DNA of 64,000 bases from Macrolepiota albuminosa (taxonomy: Eukaryota > Basidiomycota > Agaricomycetes > Agaricales > Agaricaceae): the NCBI GenBank assembly GCA_027475525.1, contig JAMWFC010000051.1:1749205-1813204 (forward strand), read 5' to 3'. Shown here piece by piece: positions 32,825 through 45,378 of the stretch; position 1 is the stretch's first letter; each line of letters begins with the position of its first letter. Below the pieces are notes generated by a model. It was given only the letters and a program-made list of their open reading frames with translations. It searched no databases and was not told the DNA's origin. A program made the translations under genes and the position numbers.

Positions 32825-35466
32825 ATGTCGGTGCCTCCTGTTCCTCCTCGTCCCTACAGCGCACAGAGCCGTTCCCAGTCCAATCCTCCCCCTGTTCCTC
32901 CAGTTCCTCAAGAGCTGCGATACGACTCTCCCCCGCACTTTGCTGATCCTATCGCTGCCCCGCGTCCCCATCGCGTCGACCCATCGATTCCTGCCAATGT
33001 AAGTTCTTGCTCTCTCATCGTCCCTCATCTGATGTCTTTAAAGATGGCATACAACCTTGAGGAATACTCAGGAGTCAATTATTCTCCTGGCTTCACCGTT
33101 CCGCAGCCAGCACATGGTCATGCCCCGCTCCCGCCTCCCCCAGGCACGGAATGGTCTCCTTTTGCTGGAAGTTCTTTCGTTAATCCTGGCATACAAAATC
33201 AATCTTTTTCAAGTCCTGTACAGCAACCTGCTGTGTTGTTTGACCCTAATCAGACGCTTGCATACAACTTTTCTTCACCAGAGCCGATTCAGCAGCCTAT
33301 CCAGCAATCTCCTCCGCAGCCTACCGCTCCATCGCTCACTGTGCCCATGCCTACCGTTGCGACGCTTCAATCAATTGTCCCAGCTATCCAAAATCCCAAT
33401 TACGATCATGCACTTAAGGTCGCATGGGCGCGCGATGTACTAACCCTCGTTGACCGTACAGTCAACACTTCTACCTCGACAGATCCTCCCGTAGGCCCTG
33501 TAATCATTCATGATCCTGCTCTTCTACGTCTTGCACAGTTGGCCGTACCGACTGTCCTCCAGATCGCAGCTTCATCGACACAGCCCATCCCTCCGCATGT
33601 TGCGGAAGCCATCTATCTGCGTGCGACATTGGCCGCGAGCGGTGCATACCCAGAACATGTCCAAAAAAATTTGCGCGTTGCTTTCCGAGACTTTGAAACC
33701 GCTGCCAGGGCTGGCTATGCCGCGGCATGGTTCCGGATTGGCCGTGATTATGAAAACGTCAATGATGCAACACGTGCCCGTGATTGTTTCGAACGCGGCG
33801 TCAAACTCGGTGTTGAAAGTTGTGCATATGTCAGTGATCAGTTTTACCATGATCTTAATGATGTGCTGCTGATCTATCTTTAGCGTATGGGAATGGCACA
33901 TTTAATGGGACAACTCGGCTTGCAGCCAAACCCATCTCTCGCGCTTCCACTTCTTCATCGTGCGGCGACGTTAGCAAGTGTAACGACACCCCAACCCGCC
34001 TACATATTCGCGCTGCTACTTCTGGGAGAGTTTGCTTCTCTCCCGGCGCCGATTCCCGCCTCTCTCTTTGCTCCATACATTCCTCCCGGATCTACTCAAA
34101 TTTTGGAGGTGCGGAAGCACCTTGAACGCGCTGCTTACTTGGGTTTTTCACCGGCACAGTACAAACTCGGACATGCTTACGAGTTTGCTCAGCCGCCCTT
34201 TCCTTTCGACCCATTATTGAGTGTCCAATATTACAGTCTGGCAAGTCAACAGGGCGAAGTAGAGGCAGACATGGCCCTCAGTAAATGGTTTCTGTGTGGT
34301 TCTGGTAGCGAAGAAGGCGAAGAAGGTGGATTTGACAAGGACGAAGCATTGGCATTTACATTCGCTGAAAAGGCGGCGAGAAAGGGTTTGCCTAGCGCCG
34401 AGTTTGCGATGGGATACTACACTGAGGTCGGAGTTGGTTGTGCAAAGGACCTGCAAACTGCCATTCAGTGGTACAGATTGGTATCTGGCTTGATATCTTT
34501 CCAAGTTCACACATGTTTGCTCACACGTTGAAATGATAGGCACAATCTCACGGCAATAATGATGCCTCTGAGCGTCTGGCTGCACTATCGCAACCTTCTC
34601 CGAACGCCCTCTCAAGACAACAGCATGACACAATCACAGAGAACAAACTTGTCCGCAAACGCACGCAGGCGAAGGAACGCTCGGAGATTGAAGGCTATGA
34701 TTCCCCATACAAGCAGCCAATACCACCTTTGCCGTCTCTGCAGTTCCCGGAACAGCAACAAAGAAATCAGGATACCAATACTCTACACCCGCGGCAGGCG
34801 TTCCGCGAACGACCTGATGCGCAACGGGTTGTTGAGGCTGTTCGTCGAAACTCAGTGAGTCCGCGTCCTAGCGGATACTCCGGCCCTCAGCCACAATCTG
34901 TGCAGCAGTTGACTCCCGCACAACACATTCGACAACAATATCAACAGCAGACGCGAACTCCACCGCAGCCGCAGTACTCGCCACCACCTGTCCACCAGAA
35001 TACCCAGCCCTTGCCTCGCCCAGGGCAAGGTCCCGGTGTCGGGCCACGGCCGCATTCGGCTGGAGGGCCTGGTGCCAGCCCACCTACTATGCACCGATAC
35101 ACACTGACTGATGCTACTGTGCCCTCCTCTGGTTTGGCCGGGGCTGGGAAAAACCTTGGACCTCGCCCAGCAAGGGCACAAAGCCCTGCCCGACCTGGAC
35201 TTGGGCGAGGAGGGCGTGCAACTAGTGGGTACGGATCCCCGCAGTCCCAGCCCACACCGACTTTGCCATATCAATCCCAGGGCCCTGTGCCGGACGGTCC
35301 TAAGGGCGAAGGGGAAGAAGAGGATGACACTAAGGCACCCACCACGACACCTGGTCTCGGGGGTGGGGTGGTGTATGCCGCCAAGCCTAGTAAAGGACCC
35401 GCGACGTTTGCAGAGATGGGCTTCCAAGGCGCGAAAGCAGAAGACAAGGAGTGTGTTGTGATGTGA
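32825..35466 (+). CDS. Skt5/Chs4-like chitin synthase regulator (Sel1 repeats)
   Basis: Skt5/Chs4 proteins bind and activate chitin synthase at the plasma membrane and bud neck or septum. Exons 32825-32998, 33044-33829, 33884-34480 and 34540-35466, 827 residues. The first 200 residues are Pro/Gln-rich. Residues of about 280-560 hold tandem Sel1 (TPR-like) repeats, for example ETAARAGYAAAWFRIGRDYE, AYLGFSPAQYKLGHAYEF and AARKGLPSAEFAMGYYTEVG with following ALTAIQWY-type helices. A long Pro/Gln/Gly-rich tail ends in the CaaX box CVVM, preceded by an acidic stretch. Yeast Chs4 likewise ends in a CaaX box. The combination of Sel1 array and CaaX end supports the call. A chitin synthase gene lies 3.5 kb downstream. 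Confidence 0.86.
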
Positions 35467-35792
35467 TTTCGATGACTCGGACCCCTTGCGTTCATCGTGC
35501 TGATCACTTGAACGATACCCCACACTCCCACTTTTACTAATCCGACGTAGTTTTAGTTAGAATTTATAACCATATATCTTGGGTTAACGTTGTAATGTTA
35601 CATGCAAGCACAGAATTTCAACATGAATGTACACACGTATACACTTGTCGCTCTGTGAGCAAAAGGTTCCGGATCCCCAAAAGGCAAGACAGGGTCACAT
35701 GATGTTGGTTCTTTCGCGCGTTCATAAAAGTGCAAACGCATCTTGCCTTCTATCAGCAACCATCCACTTACTGAACTTTCCCTTGCTGTCTC
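35467..35792. other. intergenic, Skt5-like 3' end to SPO12-like promoter
   Basis: About 325 bases in tandem orientation. Short frames only; no TATA box, RNA gene or repeat seen. Confidence 0.4.
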
Positions 35793-36327
35793 ATGTCCGC
35801 TACATCCACTCCCGACGATTCTGCTGCTGCCTCATCCATTCAGCCGATGCATAATCCATCACAGGCAGCACATATTGTCGTGCCCCAAGCACCTTTGGGC
35901 AACGTCGCGAACCAGGCTCCGTCCCTGGGAACCAAGGCCCTTCTAGCCAAGAGGATGGCTAAGAATCAGTCCGTCAAATTTTTTCTGGCAACGTTGATTC
36001 GATGTTGAGGCTGACGACCTATTCTATCATTGTTCAACATGCTAGCAACCCCAATTTCGTCTCCCCTACCGATAACCTTGTAACTCCAGTCACCCAGAAG
36101 CTTAATGCGGCGAAGAAGAAGCAGTTCACCAAGTATGTTTTTGGACCTGATACTTTGACCTTTCGCCTAACGTTGTGGATAGGGTGGCTAAGCCTGTACA
36201 GCTTTTCGCTTCACAAACTACACAAAACGACGATAGTGGGGATGAGCAGACTGATGGAGGTATCCCCTCTACGACCACTGAACGGAAAGGGATGATTCTT
36301 GAGGCTGATGAAGAGAACCCCTTCTAG
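35793..36327 (+). CDS. Spo12-family protein
   Basis: A small regulator of anaphase/mitotic exit (FEAR network) in yeasts. Exons 35793-35968, 36046-36132 and 36183-36327, 135 residues. The recognisable core is NPNFVSPTDNLVTPVTQKLN followed by AAKKKQFTK. This carries the two (S/T)P phospho-sites and the basic helix of the Spo12 domain. Before it stand APSLGTKALLAKRMAKN, and after it an acidic disordered tail ending in EADEENPF. The first intron uses GTCCGT; the choice is made because it gives AKNHNPNFVSPT directly. The call rests on the short core motif. Confidence 0.7.
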
Positions 36328-36869
36328 CCTGACGACTCGCAATATTTATCTCTCATCTGGCTGGACCTTCCGCTCTCTAGAAGAGTTGATGACCTCGTGA
36401 TAGCTCTCTCGTTTGTTTACTCCCTCTATGTCTGTATTTCTGTCCTACGTTAGATGTACCATCATCCTATCTATCCAATATCACTAACGATCGCCGCATT
36501 ACCTCCATGAGCTGAACAAACTAAAACTCAGCGCGAATCTTTAGAGAAGTTGTCTGTACACTTGTAATCTGCGAAGTCTTAGTATTGTACATCTACAGTA
36601 CTGTTTCGTGAATGTCAAGAATCAAGCAAATGAGCTACATTGGCCACCTACAACAATGGTTCAACCAACATTCACTGATTAAACTTCTAATGTCCTTCGT
36701 CATGCTCGTGTTTCTTGTCGCTGGTGAGGACCTTTTCATTGACACGCCTATATGCTAGAACCGGGAGAATAACGTGTGCTGTTCTTCAGTTCCTCAAGCA
36801 CACTGTTCTTGCATAATGGTGAGGAGTCTGAGAAAGTCTCAACCAGGGGCGGCCAGCAAGCGTACTCGA
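36328..36869. other. intergenic, convergent 3' ends of SPO12-like gene and RPC9
   Basis: About 540 bases, AT-rich. Only short random frames. Nothing else seen. Confidence 0.45.
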
Positions 36870-37685
36870 TCAGTCGTCTTCCACATCCAGGTCGCCTTCA
36901 ATACCTACACCTTCCCCAACGTCATCAAAAACGATCTCTTCTTGATATACGTCGTTGGCGTCAGGATAATAAGTATCGTCCAAAAGGGAGGAATGAAGAT
37001 AAGATGATTCATCAGAATGTTCAACAAGCGAGAACATTTCCGCTCCTGTTGTTGGAGGAGCGGCAGGAGCACCAAGACTTGAGTCGACACAAGTGAGTAA
37101 ATCGTCCATGCTATCACCAAGTCTGTCTTCTAACTCTTCTACAATCTGAGAGAAAGATAAGTTCAAAACTTTGTATAGATGCGATCTTAATCTTAAACAT
37201 ACAACATATAGTTCAACTGCCTTAGTGGGTGCCAGGTTAACAATCTGTAGCTTCTCGGCCTTGGTCAATTGATATGAGGCAAAATCCTTGACTAGCTTCG
37301 TAATCCCTTCCGGAGATTGCCTCGTTGTTGGAAGGTAGTCGGCAGAGAGATACTGTATTGCCTGTAGTAACGATTACATCAGTGGATGCACTCGAGGGGT
37401 AATATCTGAAAGGTGTTGTGCACCTCGACCTCCACTGTTCTCAGGTTCTCGCTAGCCTCTCCGAAAACCGTATCACCACCAGACAGACGTGGGGGAAGCC
37501 CAGCTGCCTCCTCTTCCTTCTTGACGCGCAGAGCTGTTTTGGCACGAGCTAAATGATCACCCTCGAGTTCCCGCAGTAATGTCAAGACTTCATAATTCGA
37601 TAATAGGGCAGCTCGGGCATTGACAACCTTAAAAAAATCAGTCGATGGTTTTCGTGCGTTACTGAAAATATGGACTCACTTCCAT
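36870..37685 (-). CDS. RPC17: RNA polymerase III subunit Rpc9/C17
   Basis: Stalk subunit of RNA polymerase III (Rpb4-like fold), which pairs with C25. Exons 37685-37680 (two codons), 37627-37424, 37361-37203 and 37145-36870, 214 residues. Recognised parts: MEVVNARAALLSNYEVLTLLREL at the N-terminus, ITKLVKDFASYQLTKAEKLQIVNLAPTKAVELYV (HRDC-like helical core, with the family's L-T-K-A-E-x-L-Q-I-x-N-x-x-P) and IVEELEDRLGD. An acidic tail of about 80 residues makes it longer than yeast C17 (about 160). It shares a 136-base divergent promoter with the RING gene. Confidence 0.88.
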
Positions 37686-37821
37686 AGTGAGAGGAAAGCA
37701 CAGACGTAATTTTTGCTTGTCCGGAGATGCATAACTTTACATAATCTTTCATCAGCGGCCCGGGATGCTTCGGATGACGTGTGAGTCTTCCTTACCACGC
37801 GTCCCGTTACACTGGAACGTG

Positions 37822-38684
37822 ATGGACGATTCTCACTCGAGGCCGAATCTCGACGAAGAGGGTCCCAGACTCCCTTCAACGGCACTTATCGAGATCGCGG
37901 AGCAGATGGAGATCCTCAGAGACCAGATAATTAATGGCCTGCCTACAAATCTACTTAGCCAGGCGTATGTTTGATTTAGCTCTGCCTTTTGTCAGTACAC
38001 TCTGACAAAGCTCTGACTAGCCAGATACAGGATGTTTTAAATGGTCTACCCAGACTCACGGAACAGGAGTTAACAGATCTCGATCACAAAGGCAGGCACA
38101 GCGTACCAAATGATACCCTACCAAGGACCTCATAAATCTCTTGTTAGACTCGTCTTGCCCTATCTGTATTACACCATTTCTTGCGATAATTGCAGAGGAA
38201 GAGGTTGCTTTGGCTATGGATTCTCCAGCACACCCAGTCGAAGAATTGGGTATCACAAGGTTATCCAAATCTTGGCAGTGTGGGCATATCTTTTGTCGCC
38301 GAGAGTAAGTGAACCATACCGTTTGCTTCTTTACGATAGCTTATGTATCATCTTTAGTATAAGAAAGTGGATAAAAGAAGCTGTGGGTACAATGCTTTGT
38401 TTTCCTGTTTACATTAACAGCCCTGGCAGCATGACTCATGTCCAATGTGCCGGCGCCTTCTCGTCCAACCGACTTCAACTCATGACACAGGATCTGCGGG
38501 GTCTGAGCTCGTTCCTGGCTCTGGCAGGCTTGTATCGTCTATCGAGCGGCAACTAGAGCGCCACGCAAGCTTGTTACGATCTCTCTCTTCCCTTCCCGTG
38601 CTACGAGCACATAACCCCGATACTGATAGAAACAATGCTGAACCTGACGAAGATAGAAACCAGTTAGTTGGAATGTACTCATGA
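37822..38684 (+). CDS. RING-finger protein (second)
   Basis: Probable E3 ubiquitin ligase. Exons 37822-37964, 38021-38091, 38148-38304, 38358-38382 (25 nt) and 38421-38684, 219 residues. The RING reads DSSCPICITPF, then WQCGHIFCRRDIRKWIKEA and HDSCPMCRR; again Asp replaces the sixth Cys. About 35 residues separate the first CxxC from CGH, longer than in most RINGs. The N-terminus is helical, with EIAEQMEILRDQIINGLP. The C-terminus is hydrophilic and acidic. Intron 2 must use a GC donor to reach CPIC in frame. An in-frame ATG at 37768 could extend the start. The 25-nt exon and the Asp variant match the RING gene at 22.7-23.6 kb. Confidence 0.78.
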
Positions 38685-38940
38685 CGTCCCTAATTATCTT
38701 ATCCAATTATCTCCTCCTCCAGCGTCTAGCTTGCAATGTAAAATGAAAATTTCAAAACTCTCCAAGTAAGCAAAGGATATACATAGAGTCCGGATCGTAC
38801 TCAGAAGGTAGGACGATGTATGCAAGATTGAGTGAATTACTGTCACGTGGCCTTATCAAACAGGACCAGTCAATTTTTGAATATATGAATGTCAATAGTA
38901 TTCCCAAGATATGTTGCGAGAAAAATCCAAGAGCAGTAAA

Positions 38941-41900
38941 TCAATTTTTGCGGCAGAACCTGAACAAGTTGCGCTTAAAGAAGTAGAACAAACACTAGAG
39001 AATCCTATGTATCAGTTGTCTAGCTAGTAAACGAGATGTCACGTACCCCTAAGAAACGCACAGCCGACAAAGCAAATGTTGAATAGAGAATGACACCGAA
39101 GTAAAAATTCTGCTTCTGCCGCAGCGATGCCTCATCTTCTTCGGGATTTTTACTAGGCAGACCATTAATATTTTCGATGGCAATAGCCAGAGTTGCGTTA
39201 GAGAGCATCCATGCCGCAACAAGACGCGTCCGGAAAGTTCTGTTCTGGTCATCCATTGTCGGTTTCTCAATGACTTCTTTGACATCAAGTTTGGTCATTG
39301 CTCGGCTGACCGTCTCCTTGAAGGCAGCATCGACATCCTCCTGGACCTTGGCAGTATCTACAACAACAGGCGCATCTGTACCCTTTGTTTTTGAAGATGA
39401 GACTGAAGGCAGTGCTTCAGCCTTGTCACTCCCTTTTGTACCCCAGGATACCTGTGATGACGTTGAGATGGAAGTGCAAAGAAAGTGAAGAATAGAACTG
39501 TACATCGTGGAGATTGCAAAACGCGTAAACGTTGAGCACGTTAGTGAAGCTAGGTGCAATACACAGATATTGCAAGAAGCTGGAGAACATGTGCCAAGGG
39601 TCACGCTAGGCCATATTACCAATTTAGAGCTCATTTTCACATCGAAAGAAAGTGATTGCTTACGTAGAGGAACGATGCAATGAAGTAGATACCTGTTACG
39701 AGATAAACATGATGCATGACGGGTTAGTGACTACAGTAGCGCCGTACCAAAAGTTGATATCATTGCAGCCATTAGAGCACCAACTGGAGGTTCAAAAAAT
39801 GTTGCTATGACTTGTGACGTAGTCTTGTTCTTCAGCTGATCGGGAATGGCCTATATTTCCGCTTTGAGAATACGAAGTGGTATCCAAGAAGGTTATGACG
39901 TACGGCAAAAGCTTTGATTGTTAACCAGAATGAACAAACTAACAAGTAAACCGAGAGAATTGCATATACCCTATCAATGTCAGTAATCGACGGATGTTTT
40001 CGAGCATGGAACAGAGCACTTACCATAAGGTTATCGTATACATTAATCGCTCGCCCTTTGGTCGGTTACCCAAGGCGAGGACAAATTGCATTGCTAGGAA
40101 AGCCAGATAAACCCATTTGAATGCTTCATTAACCCAGTGTGTCTGCAAAGGCCGTTGTCAACTGACACCTAAACTTATTTTGAAAAAAGTACATACAACA
40201 TCCTCAGTCCCGAATATTATAATATTTTGACTCGGAAGAAGATCGATGATGATGCTGAACGTCAACCACAGATTGGCGAGGGCAAACCATGAGAAGATAA
40301 GCGAGAAAATATTATACTATAAATCACATGTGACTTGGCGTATTGACTGAGAAAACTAGCACATACAAGAGCCTGAACATGGAGAAAGAACATGCGGATG
40401 ATTCCGTGTCCTGACTTGTAAAACGCAAAAAAGTTGACAAGGGCATACTAAACAAATGATTAGTAAAACCAACCAAAAATAATGGATATTCGACACATAC
40501 GACTGAAGCTGCGAAGGAACCGTTGAGCCAACGTCGACGTTGCCCAATCAATTCTGGAGCACTCTCGGGAACATCTGTTTCAGCTTTGCTTGGTTTCACG
40601 TATGTCAAGGTCCATTTGTCTCCCGCTTTCGCAACGAGTTCAAAGCACAGGATACGATCCTCAGCTATCGAAGAAAACCTTAAAATCACTCACAATTTGT
40701 CATACAAGAAAGCTTACCCAAAAACATGTTCTTGGTGAAGATGTTCATCCCGTATATACCTTTCGGTCCAAGACGGTCAGCCAAGGAGTGATCACCATGG
40801 AAGTACTGTTCTAAAGGACGTCCCAAGATAGCGCGATACCGATAGGCCGAGAAGGCACCTGGAAGCACAGAGACGTAACCGAAAGAACTCTCTAAGGGCT
40901 TGTCTACGGAAATCATTGGAGTTTGAGAGGTGGAAGTGAGAACAAGCACAATTACCTAAGATATTGGACATTTTGTATTCGAAATTTTGAGCAGCGATCA
41001 AAGGATTCAGGAGTTTCTTTCCCCCTTTAATCATGGCGTGGATTTCGCCTATGATACAATGTTAGCCCGATAACATAGGACTTAGACAAACACAAACCGC
41101 AACAGCCTCCCAAGTTGGGATCATTGTAAAAGGCTTCCCAGAGATAGTATATTGACTTATGCCCAGGTTTAGTACCCGCGTCAATTAAAACACAGATCTC
41201 AGGCTGCCATGTTCGTTATCAGCACAGAGTCACAGTTCTAATGGGTTAACCGACATTGAGCATTCGGCCAATGGCATTAAATAACCAACGATGGGAATTG
41301 ATCTTCTTTTGATTTTTAGCCTTGAGAACAAGGATAATCTGAACGGGAACCAAATTTAAAGGGTCGTTGGCTTGAGGAAGAACAAGCTGGGGACTCGCGT
41401 CCATCGACAATTGTGTTGTGTACTACAAAGTGTATCAGTACTTGATTACGTAGAACGGTTTGATAGGCTCGACGTACCTCAAAAATATGCGCAACTGTGT
41501 CCTTTTCGTCGACTTGCTTCTTCATGACTCCATCTTGATACACACCAACCGTGGCAAGGATGTCTAGGACACTCTTGTCCATTGCTTCTAGACCGTCAAC
41601 GATCAGGGCAACAGTGATCTTTTGCCAAGCAGGATTTCCTTCCTCAGCAGTCCTTCTCCAATACTTGGACTGCTTGGTCTTGCAAATGTCACGAATGTTG
41701 AGCATAACGCCATGCAGTGTACGTGCATACAACGTTTTGTCCTCGTTGTACGAGGTGACAGCGATGAGTATCTCCGTGTCACGATTATACATCTTGGTCC
41801 GCAAAGACCAGCCATTTGCCTCGGTATAATCGTCAGGATCGCAGGTTGCCGCAGTGTAGCGCATATGGCTGCGAGAGCTTAACAGTAGATACATCAATCA

Positions 41901-42447
41901 ACAGTCAAGTGTACTTACGAGAACTCCGTAGTTTTCGTGGATGACCATTTAGCTTCGATAGCTGAGAACACTGGAGTAGGTACGGGATATTCCGCAATGA
42001 AGTTGCCGTTGGTGAGCTTGACTTTGCGTGTCACACCACGTTTGATAGTCTGGCGACGCCTCCAAGCGCTCTCAACTCCACCGCTTACATCAGAGACCAC
42101 TGACATGGGACGATTGCCATAAGGATCACCCAGTGTATTGGGGTCCAAAGTACTTCGGGTCTGAAATGAGTATGCAGTGGGACAACAGTACAACAAACAA
42201 CGCACGGTGGGGGGTAAAAGCCAGTGAGGCTGTGCCCAGATGTCAGCGGCTGTTTCTCAATCTCGTCGTCGTCGTATGTACTCTCTTGAGCATCTAAGTT
42301 CGCAGTGCTACTTGCTGCTAGTGAATATGGGGACGGTTGACGGTAGGGCGCCTCAGGCTCTTGAAAATGAGGACGATGCGAGCGGTCCGCAAAAGGATCA
42401 CCATAGTCCGAGCCATAAGTGGGCAGAGGAGGTCGTTGCTCAGTCAT
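38941..42447 (-). CDS. Chitin synthase, division 1
   Basis: Plasma-membrane glycosyltransferase (GT2) polymerising GlcNAc into chitin. It is spliced from many exons on the minus strand; ATG 42447 (alternatively 42486), stop TGA at 38941. The disordered N-terminus is Pro/Ser-rich. The N-terminal chitin synthase domain has [14 protein letters not shown] and [11 protein letters not shown]. Catalytic motifs follow: [38 protein letters not shown] (EDR) and the hallmark [12 protein letters not shown] (QxxRW). At least six membrane segments follow, and the end is [13 protein letters not shown]. There is no myosin or cytochrome b5-like domain, so it belongs to the class I-III group; I do not assign a class. 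Confidence 0.93.
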
Positions 42448-42953
42448 GAGAGGAGTATGAAGGTCGTCTTGAAGAGTTGCCAACACCCAAACCTTGGTTT
42501 TGTTTGCGACAGGGCGATGAAGTTTCTAAATATAGCATCATCCCCGCTCGTTGCCGAAAATCATTGACCTCAGATACATCGGTGCAGCAATTGTGAATAG
42601 TGAATATTCAATATTCAATCCTCATCAGCAATTGTTGTACTTACGGTTTGTAGACATTCGATCTCTTGCCATCTTCGAAAATATATTTCTTCCGCTTCGG
42701 CCATCCACAAGTGCACAGCCACTCGTCTATCCATCCAATCGTATGCATTGTCACCGTTCTCCTCGAGGAAAGCTCTCATCAGCACTGAAGTGTACATGCA
42801 TGGCATCAAGTTTCATGATTCGTGCCGGTTACCCGGTCAACTGCGGCTGCGGCTGCTCGTGATAAATCTTCTTCTCAGGATATCTTGATCCCCTTGAAAC
42901 TCGACCTAGCTTACATATAATCAACATTGGATCCCCAATCAACGTTAACAACG
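42448..42953. other. divergent promoter, chitin synthase and GST-like gene
   Basis: About 505 bases upstream of both genes. Two short frames (42551-42862 plus, 42615-42809 minus) carry no recognised motif. Repeated AATATTCAATATTCAA at about 42600-42617 is a small AT-rich palindromic stretch. Confidence 0.4.
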
Positions 42954-44357
42954 ATGTCTCCTGCAACGTCACCTGTCATTATCTATCGGTGGGTAGTACC
43001 GTTGCTATCACAACTCAACGCAGATTTACGATTTCACTCAGTTATGACCCCTCACCCTACTCAGTAAAGATTGACAACATTCTTATACTCAAGAATATAC
43101 CTCATCAGAAAGTCAACGTGAGTTGTACACGTGTACGTTGCACTTCCTATGCATCCCGTTGACCCACACGTCTGTTGGGTGAGGTTTCACTTGTATTGCC
43201 ACGTCCCGAAATCACCGATCTTTTGGGCATCGCATACCGACGTATCCCCATTCTTGCAATTGGGAATGATGTATACTGCGATACTAGGTACCTGAAGAAG
43301 CAATTTTATGCACAACTTAAGGCGAATACCTTTGTACAGCTTAATCGCATCTACATTGGAGAGACGCTTTCCATCCTCGGCTGGATATGGCACAATCTTC
43401 CCTCGAACAAAGAATTCATCGGCTACCGATACTGGTGCAATCAAGATTTTCGCCAAGTTATACGAGTCCACACTCTTTCCGACTGCGTCTAGTCTTCTTC
43501 CCTGGGAGGCCTTGCCAAAGGCTTTTATCGACGATAGAAGCTCGGTATGCTTCTGTGTCACTCACTCATGGACTAGGGTTAAAATAATTCACAAGTACGC
43601 TGGCGGGCCCATTAATATTAAAGTCATAACGTCACTTCAAGGAAAATCACTTATAACGCTGTCTTCCCATCTAGTAAGTGCTTTAGGCGGAGTTGCGTAA
43701 GATTTATCGTGATGATGTCCCCGTGCAGGCCCTTCTAGAGGAGCAATTGAATGATGGTCGCGAATGGTTGTTCAACTCTGAATTTCCATCGCTTGCGGAT
43801 ATCACTGTTCATTTTATTTTGACCTGGATTCGCAAAGTAGGCATACCTCCTGCTAAATCGTTGGTCGAAGCGTCAAACTTTCCGAGGACTTTGTTGGCAA
43901 GTTTTACTTACTTTCTCTCCTGAAATGTGTACGCTGAATTAATTGTTATATCCAGTGGCTTAGCCGTATTTCGGATTATCTCCATAGAAGACAGGCCAAT
44001 CAAAGTGCTGTTCGGGCCATAACTGGGGATCATGCTGCTAGAACAATAGTATCGGCAACACACGAACCGTATGATGTTATAGGTTTTGATGGTCAGGAGG
44101 CTGGCCATCTGGGTCTCAAGCTCAACGACTACGTTCAAATAGCTCCGGATGATACTGGTGTGTCTTTGTTTGAGAAGCTACGTTCCAACTTTCTGAATTA
44201 TAATGTTGCAGGGAAAAATTTCCCCACGTTTGGCAAATTGGTAGGCTTCAACAAGGAAGAAGTTGTGATTGAAATCCAGGGATCAAAAGGCCTCCTTCGT
44301 TGCCATTTCCCTCGATTGACATATACAGTCACGATTAGTCGGCCTCATAAATTGTAA
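42954..44357 (+). CDS. Glutathione S-transferase-like protein
   Basis: A fungal GST-fold protein. About eight exons, roughly 337 residues. The N-terminal thioredoxin-like domain reads YDPSPYSVKIDNILILKN, LPRPEITDLLGIAYRRIPIL, then AIGNDVYCDTSLI. The cis-Pro sits before the I-L strand, and YCDTS takes the place of the usual ESxxI glutathione site. The helical domain has LLPWEALPKAFIDDR, SSHLALLEEQLNDGREWLF and FPSLADITVHF. A C-terminal extension of about 100 residues (DVIGFDGQEAGHLGL, VQIAPDDTGKN, FPRLTYTV) forms a small beta domain not found in classical GSTs. The intron after PRTLL has a GC donor (GCAAGT, 43897-43955). Catalytic activity is unproven. Confidence 0.83.
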
Positions 44358-44587
44358 TCCACGTATCTAAATCCCAAGTAACAATTGAAGTCATAACTTC
44401 TACGTATATGAAAACTTCGCAAACATCTGAGCCACATGGACCATTCGTCAATAAGAAACCAGAAGGTATCAAATTTGTTGCAAGGTTATTAACACCCTGT
44501 CCAAAATCTCCAAAGTCTTTACAACGAAACTACGTCATCAAAGCGGCGCGGCTAACATATCCACACATGGCAGCCGAAATGGCAGTG

Positions 44588-45355
44588 TTATGACGACCGA
44601 GGCCTATCGTGATATATTGCCTTACATCTGTCTTCAAAAGCTTTGACCATAAGCTTCGAGACTTGACTGAAGAATGCCGACGACACCGAGGCATGAATAG
44701 GATTCGCAAACGCGTATATCAGGTCGAGAGTAACCAAGGTAGACTTCCTCTGGTCGGTTCGCAGAGCATTAACACTCGGCGGCTCGAAAGGATGAGGTTG
44801 ACCAGCCACGGGTTGAAAGCGCCATGTCGTCGTAAGAGTTTTAAACAGAGGTGTGGCTGTTGAGGCGATGGCCTGAGGTCATCAGCTTATACAGAGTATT
44901 CTTCTCTAGTTGAAATCGTGAAGACCCACCTCAACAGATTCATACGGTCTGCACGTCACTTGACTTACATAGCTCTCCGTAAAGGCCAAGAATCCGACAG
45001 TCAATTCAGCTTCCATGATCATGGGTTCGGCAGATTGGCTATGAGGTGGCTTGACAACGCGGGACCCAGTACAGAAGGGAAGGAAATGGTGATAGGATCC
45101 TACATCAGACACAACTTCGTATAGTTGCTTCTGGTCATACCTTGTAAGATTATAACATGATTTTACATATATATAACGGTTCGTTCCAACTCACGGAAAA
45201 ATTTTTCGTTCGTGATATTTCTGAGCTTCAGGGTCCGAGTTCCAAGGTGCGATATCCGAAAGATTGGGCAAAGAAAAGAGCGTCCTAGTGTATCTGGACC
45301 CATTAGTCCCATGCAGCAGTGTCCGTGGAGAACAACATAGTATTGGCCGAAGCAT
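44588..45355 (-). CDS. COQ10: Coenzyme Q-binding protein COQ10
   Basis: START-fold mitochondrial inner-membrane protein that binds ubiquinone and supports its synthesis and electron transport. Exons 45355-45195, 45140-44930 and 44872-44588, 218 residues. The N-terminus, MLRPILCCSPRTLLHG, is basic and free of acidic residues, as for a matrix presequence. The COQ10 signature follows: ERKIFPYDQKQLYEVVSDV, YHHFLPFCTGSRVV, MEAELTVGFLAFTESYVSQV, RPYESVE, TTTWRF and TLVTLDLIYAFANPIHASVSS with FFSQVSKLMVKAFEDRC. The start is about 24 bases from one arm of the inverted repeat at 45.4-46.1 kb, so its promoter lies inside or beyond that element. Convergent with the GST-like gene. Confidence 0.92.
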
Positions 45356-45378
45356 GAATTATAATTTCTTTTTCCAGG

